A stretch of DNA of 64,000 bases from Nitrosomonas sp. Nm132 (GCF_900100485.1 NZ_FNDH01000009.1:23510-87509); one strand, 5' to 3'; shown: positions 50,234 to 59,704, numbered from the stretch's first letter. Numbers and translations: made by a program. The notes: generated by a model from the sequence alone, not told the origin.

Positions 50234-52829
50234 CCGCCTGCTTAAATCGCTTCATTCGCCGTTCGATAAATCGCCTCATGCGAAAATTGCGTTGCGTGTC
50301 CAGCATCCCGATATTTTCAGATGGACTGTTAATAATCGTGTGTTATCGGTTGGTACGGAGGCATCGGAAAACACAACTGATTTCAATCTTGCCTCCTTAA
50401 CGCTTAATGAATTAGCTGATGCGCTGACAAATTCTGGCTTCCAGGTTGTTTATCAGGATTCCGAGCTCTCAAGTCGCTCGTCTGCAATCCTGTTGTCTGG
50501 TTCCGGCAGTCAATCTCAATCCAATGGCGATGCGCTGAGAGTCTATGAGAGCCTGCTTTGGTCTTTGATGGATTCTTACGCGACTGAGCTTGAAATTGCT
50601 GCTGGCAGCATTGATCAAGCCTTGCTCCAGATGTACCTTGATACCGCGCAAAGTGAATGGCTGGATTACTGGGGTGAATATTTCGGCTTTCCACGCGAAG
50701 GACGAACCGATGCGGAATATAGCGCATACATCATCGAGGAGGTGCTCAGGCCGAGAAACAATGCGTTTGCTATCGAAGATACCATCAAGCGATTGACGCA
50801 AGAAAATGTGCATATCTACGAGCCCTGGAAAGATATTTTTGTTCTGAGTGGATCGAAGCTGAATGACCGTTATCATCTACATGGAGCGCACTATTACACG
50901 TTCGCAACCATACAGCCGGTTGGTAATGCAGGCATAAATTGGGGCAAGGTTATTCCGCTGATAAAACGCAACAAGGCTGGTGGCATTATGCTCGCGGAAG
51001 CCAGACCGCTTGTTCCCCCCGCTTATATTGACGCAGGTGTTATAGATAGCATCGTGAGTGCATCCGAAACACGCGTCCGTGTTGCCAGAATTAAACTTGA
51101 GATGGACTCGCCCTTGAGTGCGTATCGCCTCGATTTTGATACATATATCAAGAACTATCCCTTCATGGCCTACGGGCTGATGACGTTGGCAAGTGAAAAG
51201 TTGGCTTATGTGGCCGATATTCCCAACCCTAGAACTATCGCCAAGGCATCAATATGCCTATCGGATTCCTGGTCTCTCGGTAATACTAATTCGGTATTTG
51301 GTCGTGGCAGGATAATCCGGATCATGCCTGGAATGACGTTATCTGGCGGCGCAACTGAAGACGATGATTTGAGGCTTTCCGATGGTGTCGTAACGATTAT
51401 TTATGAACAAGTAGAAGAGATCATTGATGACCGGAGGGTAAGGTGGATTGAGTTGTTGGCCGAGGCTTTTGCGCTCTCTACTGAAATGACGCAAACCGGT
51501 TATGCTTTTTTACCAATTACTAATAACCCTGCATCTATAGACATTCTTTATACGGGGTTGGTTGAGCTTCCTGAGACCATGTTTATGTTCTCTGCCGAAA
51601 TGATCCAAACCGGTTATGCTTTTTTACCAATTACTAATAATCCTGCATCTATAGATATTCTTTACGCAGTATTGATAGATTCTGGTCATGATGCCGATAG
51701 AAGGTGGGTTGGAAAGTGGGACAGTTCCACATGGGTGGAGGGTGTGGATGAGCTCTTGATTACGACGCAGCTGACGGTTATTGGTGATATGGGCCTGTTT
51801 GTTAACAATGAGCAAGGTTTTTGGTACGACCCGTCTGATTTTTCCACGATGTTCCAAGATTCTGCTGGAACGATTCCTGTAACGTCAGTGGGGCAGTCGG
51901 TTGGGCGAATACTCGATAAATCCGGTAATGGAAACCACGCAACTCAAGCCACAACGTCCAAAAAACCGATACTAAAGCGTATGCCGACAAGTGGTATCAG
52001 GAATCTAGTGCCTTATTCTGGGGATTTCTTTATTCCAGTAGCAAATGGAGGTGGATGGAATACTACTGCTAGCTGGAGTCAAGTGGAGGTCAATCCTCTT
52101 CATGCCGGTGATAAGGCATACCAAGTTACCAATGATGGTGTGTCATCAAGTAGGAATTTTAATGCATCGCTTGGAGTTTCAACAGGTACGCAAGATACTT
52201 TATCAGTAATAGTTGAAGTTGATCCTAATGCTCCTGAGTCGAATAAGCATGTATCGATAGGAATATATTCATCCACAACATCGTCATTCTACGCTAGAAC
52301 TAACTATTTTTATCCTAGTAATGCTGTAGTAAGTGTTGCTGGTTCTGGATATGCAGAAATACTTTCGGAAAATGGGCCAAATGGTGGGAGGGTAGTAAGA
52401 ATAGTTTGTTCTGGAATAACTCCTGTTGGATATAACCGCTCGCGATACGTTTACCCGACTGGAACCGATCAAAACACTAGACAAATTATCATACATTCGG
52501 CTCAGTATGAGATCGGTATAGAGGCTGCAACTGCATACCAGCAAACATTCGGTAATTATGATGTTTATGAGGCTGGATATAACCAAGTCTATTGGCTTGA
52601 TTACGACGACGTTGATGATGCATTGGTTTCCACCAATCCAGACTTAGGTACGAATGCCACCCGAGCTAGGGCGACGATTGGCGGCGCAGTAATTGAACAA
52701 GGGTTGACGCTCGGTGCAAATCTCAACCTATCAACAGACAATCTAGGATTGATAGTAATAAATCGACCTCTGACCCAAGACGAACTGTCCGCTTTAACAT
52801 CATACTTAAACAGCATCGTAGGTTCTTGA
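50226..52829 (+). CDS. Tail protein I-like baseplate/fibre protein with adhesin module
   Basis: 867 residues from ATG 50226, overlapping the baseplate J stop by eight bases; TTG 50202 is possible but less likely. Residues about 100-200 (ESLLWSLMDSYATELEIAAG, then YLDTAQSEWLDYWGEYFGFP) resemble gpI-type baseplate proteins. A 38-residue segment (QTGYAFLPITNNPASIDILY) is present twice in tandem at about 420-480. From about 525, residues EQGFWYDPSDFSTMFQDSA to the end match the head-region protein at 31984-33024. The last part is probably a LamG-like adhesin for the receptor. Confidence 0.75.
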   Translation: MFDRLLKSLHSPFDKSPHAKIALRVQHPDIFRWTVNNRVLSVGTEASENTTDFNLASLTLNELADALTNSGFQVVYQDSELSSRSSAILLSGSGSQSQSNGDALRVYESLLWSLMDSYATELEIAAGSIDQALLQMYLDTAQSEWLDYWGEYFGFPREGRTDAEYSAYIIEEVLRPRNNAFAIEDTIKRLTQENVHIYEPWKDIFVLSGSKLNDRYHLHGAHYYTFATIQPVGNAGINWGKVIPLIKRNKAGGIMLAEARPLVPPAYIDAGVIDSIVSASETRVRVARIKLEMDSPLSAYRLDFDTYIKNYPFMAYGLMTLASEKLAYVADIPNPRTIAKASICLSDSWSLGNTNSVFGRGRIIRIMPGMTLSGGATEDDDLRLSDGVVTIIYEQVEEIIDDRRVRWIELLAEAFALSTEMTQTGYAFLPITNNPASIDILYTGLVELPETMFMFSAEMIQTGYAFLPITNNPASIDILYAVLIDSGHDADRRWVGKWDSSTWVEGVDELLITTQLTVIGDMGLFVNNEQGFWYDPSDFSTMFQDSAGTIPVTSVGQSVGRILDKSGNGNHATQATTSKKPILKRMPTSGIRNLVPYSGDFFIPVANGGGWNTTASWSQVEVNPLHAGDKAYQVTNDGVSSSRNFNASLGVSTGTQDTLSVIVEVDPNAPESNKHVSIGIYSSTTSSFYARTNYFYPSNAVVSVAGSGYAEILSENGPNGGRVVRIVCSGITPVGYNRSRYVYPTGTDQNTRQIIIHSAQYEIGIEAATAYQQTFGNYDVYEAGYNQVYWLDYDDVDDALVSTNPDLGTNATRARATIGGAVIEQGLTLGANLNLSTDNLGLIVINRPLTQDELSALTSYLNSIVGS
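51482..51669 (+). repeat. 114-base tandem duplication inside the tail protein gene
   Basis: About 73 bases around AAACCGGTTATGC recur with a period of 114 bases (38 codons), with few differences, so the reading frame is kept. The copies differ at several third positions, so the duplication is not brand new. Confidence 0.75.
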
Positions 52830-52833
52830 TCAA

Positions 52834-52849
52834 GTCGTGATTGTACGCT
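52834..52849 (+). promoter_or_regulatory. Phage-type promoter ahead of the fibre operon
   Basis: GTCGTGA (52834-52840), A52845 and T52849. The predicted start, about 52856, leaves a 23-base leader with ATGGAG before ATG 52879. Confidence 0.6.
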
Positions 52850-52878
52850 TAACGAAACAATTAATGGAGTTTCGTTGA

Positions 52879-53361
52879 ATGGCAATTCTGACACTTTCTG
52901 GTCGAGCCGCTATGGCGATAGCGATCAAGGCGCAGCCAATACATCTGGCGTGGGGTTCCGGCGATACGGCATGGGATGCAGCTCCAGTTGTTGAAACCGT
53001 GGATCAGATAGAGTTGATAGCTGAAGTAGGCCGTCGTGCTGCAACTTCCGTGAAATTCTGCGTTCCTGATGAAGCAGGAGAAATCATTGTTCCCACTGGG
53101 CGTTTCACTGAAGTGACGGAGCCATCTAATCATCTCTACATGAAATTCAACTTTGATTTTGCTGATTCTCCCAGTGCAGAAATCCGTGAGGCTGGCGTTT
53201 TTACCGGCACCCAAGTGATCGCCGGGCTTCCGGTAGGGCAAACATATTTTATTCCGTCTGAGATACAAGCCCCTGGGATCCTGCTGGCACTGGAGAGATT
53301 CCCAAAATTTTCCCGATCATCCGCTGTTCGTCAGTCATTTGAATTTGTAATTACTATTTGA
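52879..53361 (+). CDS. Tail/baseplate structural protein
   Basis: 160 residues, beta-rich (PIHLAWGSGDTAWDAAPVVE, then VKFCVPDEAGEIIVPTGRFT and YMKFNFDFADSPSAEIREAG). The pattern recalls small baseplate or fibre-network proteins found between wedge and DUF4815-like genes in related myoviruses. Precise role unknown. It is the first gene after the phage-type promoter at 52834. Confidence 0.65.
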   Translation: MAILTLSGRAAMAIAIKAQPIHLAWGSGDTAWDAAPVVETVDQIELIAEVGRRAATSVKFCVPDEAGEIIVPTGRFTEVTEPSNHLYMKFNFDFADSPSAEIREAGVFTGTQVIAGLPVGQTYFIPSEIQAPGILLALERFPKFSRSSAVRQSFEFVITI

Positions 53362-53373
53362 GGCTAATCAACC

Positions 53374-55308
53374 ATGATAGATGGCTATTACAATCGATTT
53401 GATCCGGCGAAAAAATACGAAAAACACCTTTTCCGCGCGGGTTATGTCCTGCAATCATCGGAGTTAAATGAGGTTCAGTCATACGCGGAGGATCGTGTTC
53501 GCGGCGTTGCCGATGCTCTGTTCAAGGATGGCGATGTTGTTCGTGATGCGCAGATTATCGTGAACAGCGCTACCGGTGAGGTGCAGTGTCAGTCCGGTGC
53601 AATTTATCTGATCGGTGCAGTGCGTGGGATTCCATCCAAAACCATGACCATCCCGACTACCGGCGTGGTATCGGTCGGAATACGTCTGGTTGAAACTGTC
53701 ATCACCGAGTTGGATGATCCGGCATTGCGCGATCCAGCCATTGATGTCCGCAATTACCAGGAGGCTGGTGCTGCCAGATTGAAGGTTGAAGCTATCTGGA
53801 GTTTCCAGGGTGATGGTGCGACGGGGGAGTTTTACCCGGTTTATACCGTTGAAGATGGCCAGCTGCGCGCCAAGGAAACGCCTCCTAATCTGGATGCCGT
53901 TACGCAGTCTCTTGCTCGCTATGATCGCGATTCCGCCGGTGGCACCTATGTTGTTTCCGGTTTGACTGTCCAGGCGATGGATGATCTTGGAACCGGAGAG
54001 CAGGTTTATTCGGTCGGTGAAGGTCGTGCTCGTGTCTATGGATATGGTGTAGAGCTAAAAACCTCCCGGCGTGAAGTGTATCCAGTCATCCCGGATTTGC
54101 GTAATATCATTTCCGAGCCGCACACCAGCACGACGGTGAGTGCTCAGCGCGTCGATACCGGCAGAACTCCAATTGAGAACATCGCTAGCGTACAAATTAC
54201 GGCGGAAAAGACCGTCACTCTGACCCATGGCGGTTTTGTTGGCGCACAAGACCCGCTGCCTGACACATCGGTTCTGTCGCTTCTGGAAGTGAAGCAGGGA
54301 GGGACTACGTATCTTGCTGGCACTGACTATAAGCTGGCAAACGGAAAGGTTGACTGGTCTCTTGGCGGCGCTGAGCCTGCTCCCGGATCAACCTATACAG
54401 TTAAGTATCAATATATTTCCGAAGTTACTCCTACCGCAATAGACGATACTGGTTTTACAGTAGAAGGGGCGGTGGTAGGCAGTCTCATTCTGGTGACTTA
54501 TAGCCAGAAACTACCGCGTTATGACAGAATCGCATTAAATGCCGATGGCGATATTGTATGGTTCAAAGGCGTATCGGCAGAATGGAATCCACAGATTCCG
54601 GCGGTTCCTGATAATGTTCTGCCGTTGGCCACAGTCTACCAAGACTGGAGTGCCACGCGGCACGTAGAGAATGATGGTGTGCGCGTCGTGCCCATGTCTG
54701 ACTTGTCTGCGATCAATAGCCGTATCGACTATATGCTAGGCTTGATTGCCCAGCAACGTCTGGAGGGGAGCGCAAGCTTGACCGAAGCCGGTCAGAAGAA
54801 AGGTCTCTTTGTCGATCCATTCCTGGATGACTCGCTACGGGACGCGGGTATCGCCCAAACATGCGCAATTTTCTCGGGTGAGCTGACCCTGCCGGTGACA
54901 ATCGATCAGGTCAGCTTGATGCCGTCTGATGTATCTTCTCCCACGTCAATGACAAACAATCTATCGACCGTGCTTGAGCAATCAGCTCGCACCGGCACGA
55001 TGAAGGTCAACCCCTACATGGCATTCGAGCCGCTACCTGCCAGTGTCCGCCTTACTCCGGCTATCGACAACTGGACAGTTACAAGTACCTCCTGGGCATC
55101 CTCCATCACTCAACGAATTGTGGTTGGGAGCGGCATAAACTCAAGAGTCGGTATAGCCACGAGTGTACAAACGCTGTCCAGATCAAGCCGACCGGCTGAA
55201 TTTCTACGTCAGATAGATATTAATTTCACAATCTCAGGATTTGGCCAGAACGAAGTGCTTTCCAGCGTTACATTCGATGGTGTCGCTGTTACCCCTGTTG
55301 CGTCATAA
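53374..55308 (+). CDS. DUF4815 tail protein
   Basis: 644 residues. The N-terminus (YYNRFDPAKKYEKHLFRAGY, then LQSSELNEVQSYAEDRVRGV and ADALFKDGDVV) is characteristic of DUF4815, a family found in baseplate or short-fibre proteins of large myoviruses. The middle (about 280-370) is beta-rich with repeated T-V-x-Y strands. The family's role is believed to be structural. A GAGG ribosome site precedes the ATG. Confidence 0.85.
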   Translation: MIDGYYNRFDPAKKYEKHLFRAGYVLQSSELNEVQSYAEDRVRGVADALFKDGDVVRDAQIIVNSATGEVQCQSGAIYLIGAVRGIPSKTMTIPTTGVVSVGIRLVETVITELDDPALRDPAIDVRNYQEAGAARLKVEAIWSFQGDGATGEFYPVYTVEDGQLRAKETPPNLDAVTQSLARYDRDSAGGTYVVSGLTVQAMDDLGTGEQVYSVGEGRARVYGYGVELKTSRREVYPVIPDLRNIISEPHTSTTVSAQRVDTGRTPIENIASVQITAEKTVTLTHGGFVGAQDPLPDTSVLSLLEVKQGGTTYLAGTDYKLANGKVDWSLGGAEPAPGSTYTVKYQYISEVTPTAIDDTGFTVEGAVVGSLILVTYSQKLPRYDRIALNADGDIVWFKGVSAEWNPQIPAVPDNVLPLATVYQDWSATRHVENDGVRVVPMSDLSAINSRIDYMLGLIAQQRLEGSASLTEAGQKKGLFVDPFLDDSLRDAGIAQTCAIFSGELTLPVTIDQVSLMPSDVSSPTSMTNNLSTVLEQSARTGTMKVNPYMAFEPLPASVRLTPAIDNWTVTSTSWASSITQRIVVGSGINSRVGIATSVQTLSRSSRPAEFLRQIDINFTISGFGQNEVLSSVTFDGVAVTPVAS

Positions 55309-55317
55309 GGAAAAAAA

Positions 55318-56532
55318 ATGACTATTCAAGCTAATGCTCAAGGTGTGGTTACTGGCAAGTTCACTATTCCCGCTGGCTTGCCAGCAGGATCCAAGCGAGT
55401 TCGATTCAATGGCGCTGGCGGTTCTCATGGAGATGCCGTTTTCGTTGGCAATGGCACCATCAACAGCCAAGTTCTCAGGAGTGTTACGACAACCACTGTT
55501 ACGTTTTTCGGGGCTCGTGTTGACCCTCTAGCTCAGACATTTTCTTTAGAGCAGCCTGCTCAGATCGCGGCTATAGACCTGTGGTTCTCTGCGAAAGGTT
55601 CTTCCGATGTAGTAATGCAGATTCGCGAAACCAGCAACGGCGTGCCCAATCAGTCCGTGGTTGGAGAGGCCAGGTTAGCCCCGTCCGCGATCAGTACCAC
55701 GGTGCACACCAGGGTAACATTTCCAGCGCCTATTCATCTTTTGGCTGGAGTCGAATATGCTCTGGTTGTCATGTGTGACGATGCCGTGACTGAAATGCGC
55801 ATTGCCGAGTTGGGCAAATGGGATGCGGCAAGCAGTCGCTGGGTGACCAGCCAGCCTTATCAGGTGGGCGTGTTGTTATCCTCTTCCAACGCATCTACAT
55901 GGACGGCCCACCAAGATCGCGATTTAGCATTCCGGCTAAACAAGGCTGTATTCACCCAGACAAATAAAACCGTTTCTCTGGGAAGCATCGCCGTTACCGA
56001 TGCAACAGATTTGATGCTGATAGCCGCCGAAGAGTTGCCCAGTAGCGTGACGCGAATTGAGTACGAATTATCCCTTCCCGGGGGTGAAATTATAAGTGTT
56101 TCTGCTGGTCAGCCCATACGGTTGACTGCAGCAGTGACTGGTAATATCGGCATATCAGCCAAGATGTATGGTTCTGCGGATGCATCCCCTATCTTATTTC
56201 CCGGCACGCAGCTTGTGGTGGGATCGGTATCTGCAAACGGCGATTATGTTTCCCGCGCAATCAAAGGTGGAACCAATGTAAGCGTGAAGGTATTGTTTGA
56301 TGCGATCATCCCTGGTGGCTCATCCGTGGTTGTGAAATACAAGGGCGTTGATGTTGGGGACACCTGGACAACGGTTCCTTATGTGTCCTCCTCTCCAATT
56401 GACGATGGTTTCTACGAAATGAAACACGAGATTGCTAGCGTCAACGAAGACATGATTCAGATCAAGCTTGAGCTGGCTGGCGCCACATCAGCTCGTCCTC
56501 GCGTGAAAAATCTTCGTTTCATGACGATATGA
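55318..56532 (+). CDS. Tail fibre or baseplate-periphery protein
   Basis: 404 residues, strongly beta-rich. Residues about 60-205 (FFGARVDPLAQTFSLEQPAQ, then VVMQIRETSNGVPN and HLLAGVEYALVVMCDDAVTE) resemble a jelly-roll domain found in viral fibre proteins. It follows the DUF4815 gene by nine bases and precedes the long fibre. A direct role in host binding is possible but unproven. Confidence 0.65.
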   Translation: MTIQANAQGVVTGKFTIPAGLPAGSKRVRFNGAGGSHGDAVFVGNGTINSQVLRSVTTTTVTFFGARVDPLAQTFSLEQPAQIAAIDLWFSAKGSSDVVMQIRETSNGVPNQSVVGEARLAPSAISTTVHTRVTFPAPIHLLAGVEYALVVMCDDAVTEMRIAELGKWDAASSRWVTSQPYQVGVLLSSSNASTWTAHQDRDLAFRLNKAVFTQTNKTVSLGSIAVTDATDLMLIAAEELPSSVTRIEYELSLPGGEIISVSAGQPIRLTAAVTGNIGISAKMYGSADASPILFPGTQLVVGSVSANGDYVSRAIKGGTNVSVKVLFDAIIPGGSSVVVKYKGVDVGDTWTTVPYVSSSPIDDGFYEMKHEIASVNEDMIQIKLELAGATSARPRVKNLRFMTI

Positions 56533-56544
56533 GGCGTGTGATCT

Positions 56545-58350
56545 ATGCCTATTGACGACAGAACAGTAAATTTTAATTTACCGTTACCTAATTCAGATAA
56601 TTTCTTGTTTAACGATGTTGAGCGAATTAGAGGAGCGTTTGCGCAAATAGATCATGAACTGCATGGTCTATCGTCTTCTTTATTAGGTATTGGTGGGAAT
56701 TCTGCTAGCGGTTCCATCACCCTAACATCTTCTTCCGAAACGATTCAAAGCATTACTCCAACAGAAAGCGGTAATTATGTAACGTTGCCTGACGCTACGA
56801 CGATGAATGCAGGTATTCCATCATTCGCTATTCAGAATGCTGGCTCCCATGATCTGGGTATCATGGATTCTGCCGGGAAGAAGTTGGGTTGGATTCGCTC
56901 TGGGCAGACGGGGATTGTTGGTCTTGTGGACAACACAGCTGTTAATGGTGTTTGGGTAACTGTTGGTATTGAAAAGCTTGGTGTGACAGCATCGAAGGGA
57001 TTTTATTCACTTACGGGCATGTCCAGCTCTTTTAGTATGAAAGCTATAGCGGTTGATCAAAATCGCACACTGATTTTGTTTGGCGCCACAGTATTGAATG
57101 CCATTGTGTACGATGCTAACACCCGCTCTTTCGGTCAACCAACAGTTGTGATTGCAACCATCAACAATGGTTTAATTGAGGGAATTCTCGCTTCTGCAGA
57201 CAAAGTTCTGGTGCTCGGAGCAACAGCTAGTGATTTGTGCGGCGTGATTCTCTCCTTGTCCGGAACCACCATTTTTCCTGGCCCGGTCGGCACTCGCTCA
57301 ACAAACATACCGGATAAGATGGGTATGCTGGTGGAACTTGGAAATTCCGGCACGACATTCGCCTTCACTCAGGGGCGCAGTAGCGGTCCATATGCAGAGA
57401 TCTGTGCAATTAGTATTTCTAATGATACGGTTGCCATCGGTGATACGCTGGCGCTAGATCGCCCGACAGACAAAAAAAGCGGATTGGTTCTGATTCCTAT
57501 TTCTGAATCTACTGTGCTGTCGCTCAATAGTGATGGCACCAACATTTCTGCAAAGCCTCACAGCATTTCCGGCATAACAGTGACTCCTGGCAGCGCAGCC
57601 TTGCTAACTACAACTCAGCCAGAATTTCGTTGGTTGGTTCTACCTTCAGGGCGTGTGGCCGTAATTTACGCCAATTTGGATAAAGCGCATGGAGCTATCA
57701 TATCCGTTACTGGAATGACGGCGTCCGCTTCTGATGTTGTTCTTGGAGATTATTTTGGTAGCTCTGGTTTTTTATCATCAAGCATAGCTGCTGTCATTGA
57801 GTCCGGCAAGGTCGTTGTTGTGAATTATAGTGCTGCCGGTTCTTTATCATCTAATATTTTGACAGACTCATCTGGTGTTGCAAGTGCAGGAACAGCTTCT
57901 ATTATTCAACTGAATTCTGGGATTTCAGGTTTCAATATCGTTTCCGTAAGTGGGGACGTCATTTCTTTGTCTATTGGAGATGATAATTCTTTCGCGTTGA
58001 TTAATGTTGACGCATCTGGTGTCAGCCCAGTCATAGGTATAGTTGATACATTCTCCATCGCTCTTTCACGACAGAATTTTATTGCTTATGCATTCGATAA
58101 AAACCAGTTCAATTACCGCATAAATTCTATTGGGAATGGATCTACAAAATACGCTCCCAATTTAATTAACGCTGCTGTGGCCCTGGGCTATACCAGCAAA
58201 CGGATTTTCAAGGTTGACCCACCAGTTATCCGTGCTATGGGGTGGACAGCCAATTCATTTGGCGTATCTCCTAGTGGTAATGACCTGTGGATCGTAAGCT
58301 GTGGTGGGGCGGCTAGTGCAATGATTGCTTGCTTGGAGGCGGCAGAATGA
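56545..58350 (+). CDS. Tail fibre protein
   Basis: 601 residues, Ser/Gly/Thr-rich and beta-repeat-like over most of its length. The N-terminus (VNFNLPLPNSDNFLFNDVER, then AFAQIDHELHGL) is a typical fibre attachment segment. The rest could form a beta-propeller or beta-helix, with many V-x-x-G strands. The C-terminus ends ACLEAAE and overlaps the start of the fibre-assembly gene. Position before a fibre-assembly chaperone supports the fibre assignment. Confidence 0.75.
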   Translation: MPIDDRTVNFNLPLPNSDNFLFNDVERIRGAFAQIDHELHGLSSSLLGIGGNSASGSITLTSSSETIQSITPTESGNYVTLPDATTMNAGIPSFAIQNAGSHDLGIMDSAGKKLGWIRSGQTGIVGLVDNTAVNGVWVTVGIEKLGVTASKGFYSLTGMSSSFSMKAIAVDQNRTLILFGATVLNAIVYDANTRSFGQPTVVIATINNGLIEGILASADKVLVLGATASDLCGVILSLSGTTIFPGPVGTRSTNIPDKMGMLVELGNSGTTFAFTQGRSSGPYAEICAISISNDTVAIGDTLALDRPTDKKSGLVLIPISESTVLSLNSDGTNISAKPHSISGITVTPGSAALLTTTQPEFRWLVLPSGRVAVIYANLDKAHGAIISVTGMTASASDVVLGDYFGSSGFLSSSIAAVIESGKVVVVNYSAAGSLSSNILTDSSGVASAGTASIIQLNSGISGFNIVSVSGDVISLSIGDDNSFALINVDASGVSPVIGIVDTFSIALSRQNFIAYAFDKNQFNYRINSIGNGSTKYAPNLINAAVALGYTSKRIFKVDPPVIRAMGWTANSFGVSPSGNDLWIVSCGGAASAMIACLEAAE

Positions 58351-58763
58351 AAAAACTTGTGACTCAGGCAGGTATATTCGGCCCGTATCGCGAGATCGAA
58401 GTGCTGGATGATCGTTATCGCTGTGATGGCGTTGATTTTCCATTTACGGTAGTCGGAGAGGGCGTCATTGAGGAAGCACAGTCGGGTGATTTTCCGCTAC
58501 CAGAGGCGCTACAACCTGAAGTACCCCAATCAGTCACCATGCGCCAAGCTCGCCTGGCCTTGCTGAATATCGGCAAGTTGAACGATGTGGACGCGGCACT
58601 TGCATCTATTCCAGACGAGACTCTGCGCAAGGCCGCGCAGATCGAGTGGGAATACGCGCTCGAAGTGCAGCGTAATCACGTCCTGGTACAGCAAATCGCG
58701 TCTTCGCTGGGCCTAGGCAATCAAACACTCGATAATTTATTTATTGAAGCTGGGAAGCTTTGA
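58347..58763 (+). CDS. Tail fibre assembly-type protein
   Basis: 138 residues from ATG 58347, chosen because GGAGG lies at the right distance, with ATGA overlap to the fibre stop. The C-terminal part (VTMRQARLALLNIGKLNDVD, then EWEYALEVQRNHVLVQQIAS and LGLGNQTLDNLF) is the pattern common in phage fibre-chaperone/XkdW-like proteins. The N-terminus is a small beta domain. Confidence 0.8.
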   Translation: MKKLVTQAGIFGPYREIEVLDDRYRCDGVDFPFTVVGEGVIEEAQSGDFPLPEALQPEVPQSVTMRQARLALLNIGKLNDVDAALASIPDETLRKAAQIEWEYALEVQRNHVLVQQIASSLGLGNQTLDNLFIEAGKL

Positions 58764-58766
58764 CAT

Positions 58767-58793
58767 CCTCCTTCGCCTAGCGCGGATTTTTTG
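58767..58793 (+). terminator. Terminator after the fibre operon
   Basis: TCCTTCGC, CTA, GCGCGGA followed by TTTTTTG forms a stem with a T-tract. The preceding TTTGACATCCTCC matches the remnant at 46967. Confidence 0.5.
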
Positions 58794-58818
58794 TTTCCCT
58801 GCCTTAGATTAAATTGTA

Positions 58819-58834
58819 GTCGTGACACGACAAT
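58819..58834 (+). promoter_or_regulatory. Phage-type promoter ahead of the lysis/sigma operon
   Basis: GTCGTGA (58819-58825), A58830 and T58834. The sequence GTCGTGACACGAC is also a near-perfect palindrome. The predicted start, about 58841, gives a 31-base leader with GAGGGG before ATG 58872. Confidence 0.65.
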
Positions 58835-58871
58835 GGGTTGGTATTTCTACACTCGTTGAGGGGAACGGCTA

Positions 58872-59357
58872 ATGGGGGCAGGCTCAAATGAACATCTAAG
58901 CAGAAAATTATCGCCACACTTTACGCTCGATGAACTAATACATTCAGACAAAGCCATTGAGCTGGGGATAGATAACACCCCTCCGGTGGAAGTATTGAGC
59001 GGCCTGATTTTGCTCTGTGAAAAAATATTGGAGCCGGTTCGGGCCCACTACGGCAAGCCATTCCGTCCGAACAGTGGATATAGATCACCTGCGCTAAATA
59101 AGGCAATTCCCGGAAGCAGCAAAACATCGCAGCACATGCTTGGGCAGGCAGTCGATTTTGAGGTGCCCGGGGTATCAAACTATGATCTTGCTTGTTGGGT
59201 AAAAGATAACCTGATCTTCGATCAACTCATTCTTGAAAACTACACCTCTGGAATTCCTAGTTCCGGTTGGGTGCATGTATCCCTTAAGCCAGATCAAAAC
59301 AGGATGCAATGCCTGACGATCAAGGGTAAGAACAAACAACAAGGTTTGATCAAATAA
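58872..59357 (+). CDS. M15-family peptidase endolysin
   Basis: 161 residues. The zinc-site motif S-x-H-x(6)-D is seen in SQHMLGQAVDFE (about 77-88), and the second part WVHVS (about 134-138) gives the other His. The N-terminal region (LSPHFTLDELIHSDKAIELG, then YRSPALNKAI) is typical of phage M15 D,D- or L,D-peptidases. It cuts peptidoglycan cross-links at lysis. The start codon overlaps nothing; its stop overlaps the next ATG (TAATG). Confidence 0.9.
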   Translation: MGAGSNEHLSRKLSPHFTLDELIHSDKAIELGIDNTPPVEVLSGLILLCEKILEPVRAHYGKPFRPNSGYRSPALNKAIPGSSKTSQHMLGQAVDFEVPGVSNYDLACWVKDNLIFDQLILENYTSGIPSSGWVHVSLKPDQNRMQCLTIKGKNKQQGLIK

Positions 59358-59704
59358 TGGGACATGAAATGCCAGATCCACAATGTCCTCACGCCATGCA
59401 GATAGGACAAAACTCAGCGAAGATTGCATCCCTTGAAAAGGAGATCGCCAGTCTAACTAAATCACAACAAACCAGCATTGCAGAGTTAGAAAAAAAATTA
59501 AGCAAACTGACTGCGATGGCTCAGAGCAGTGCTATGCAGGTTGTTGAGGATAAGGCCAAGAAATCCGGTTTTATACGCGGTATGCACATGACTGCAACTT
59601 TGATTGGCTACGGAATCATCATTGTTGCGCTGATACTGGCCGGAAAAGTGACGGGCGGACTTGATATGTTTGTCAGATTTTTGGGATCTCTTGATCTGAA
59701 ATAG
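59357..59704 (+). CDS. Holin-like membrane protein with coiled coil
   Basis: 115 residues. An N-terminal metal-like motif (CPHAMQIGQN) is followed by a coiled coil (about 18-55, KIASLEKEIASLTKSQQTSI) and one strong membrane segment (about 77-97, ATLIGYGIIIVALILAG). A single membrane span after a coiled coil, between endolysin and sigma genes, suggests a holin or accessory lysis protein. Its stop overlaps the sigma GTG (TAGTG). Confidence 0.65.
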   Translation: MGHEMPDPQCPHAMQIGQNSAKIASLEKEIASLTKSQQTSIAELEKKLSKLTAMAQSSAMQVVEDKAKKSGFIRGMHMTATLIGYGIIIVALILAGKVTGGLDMFVRFLGSLDLK

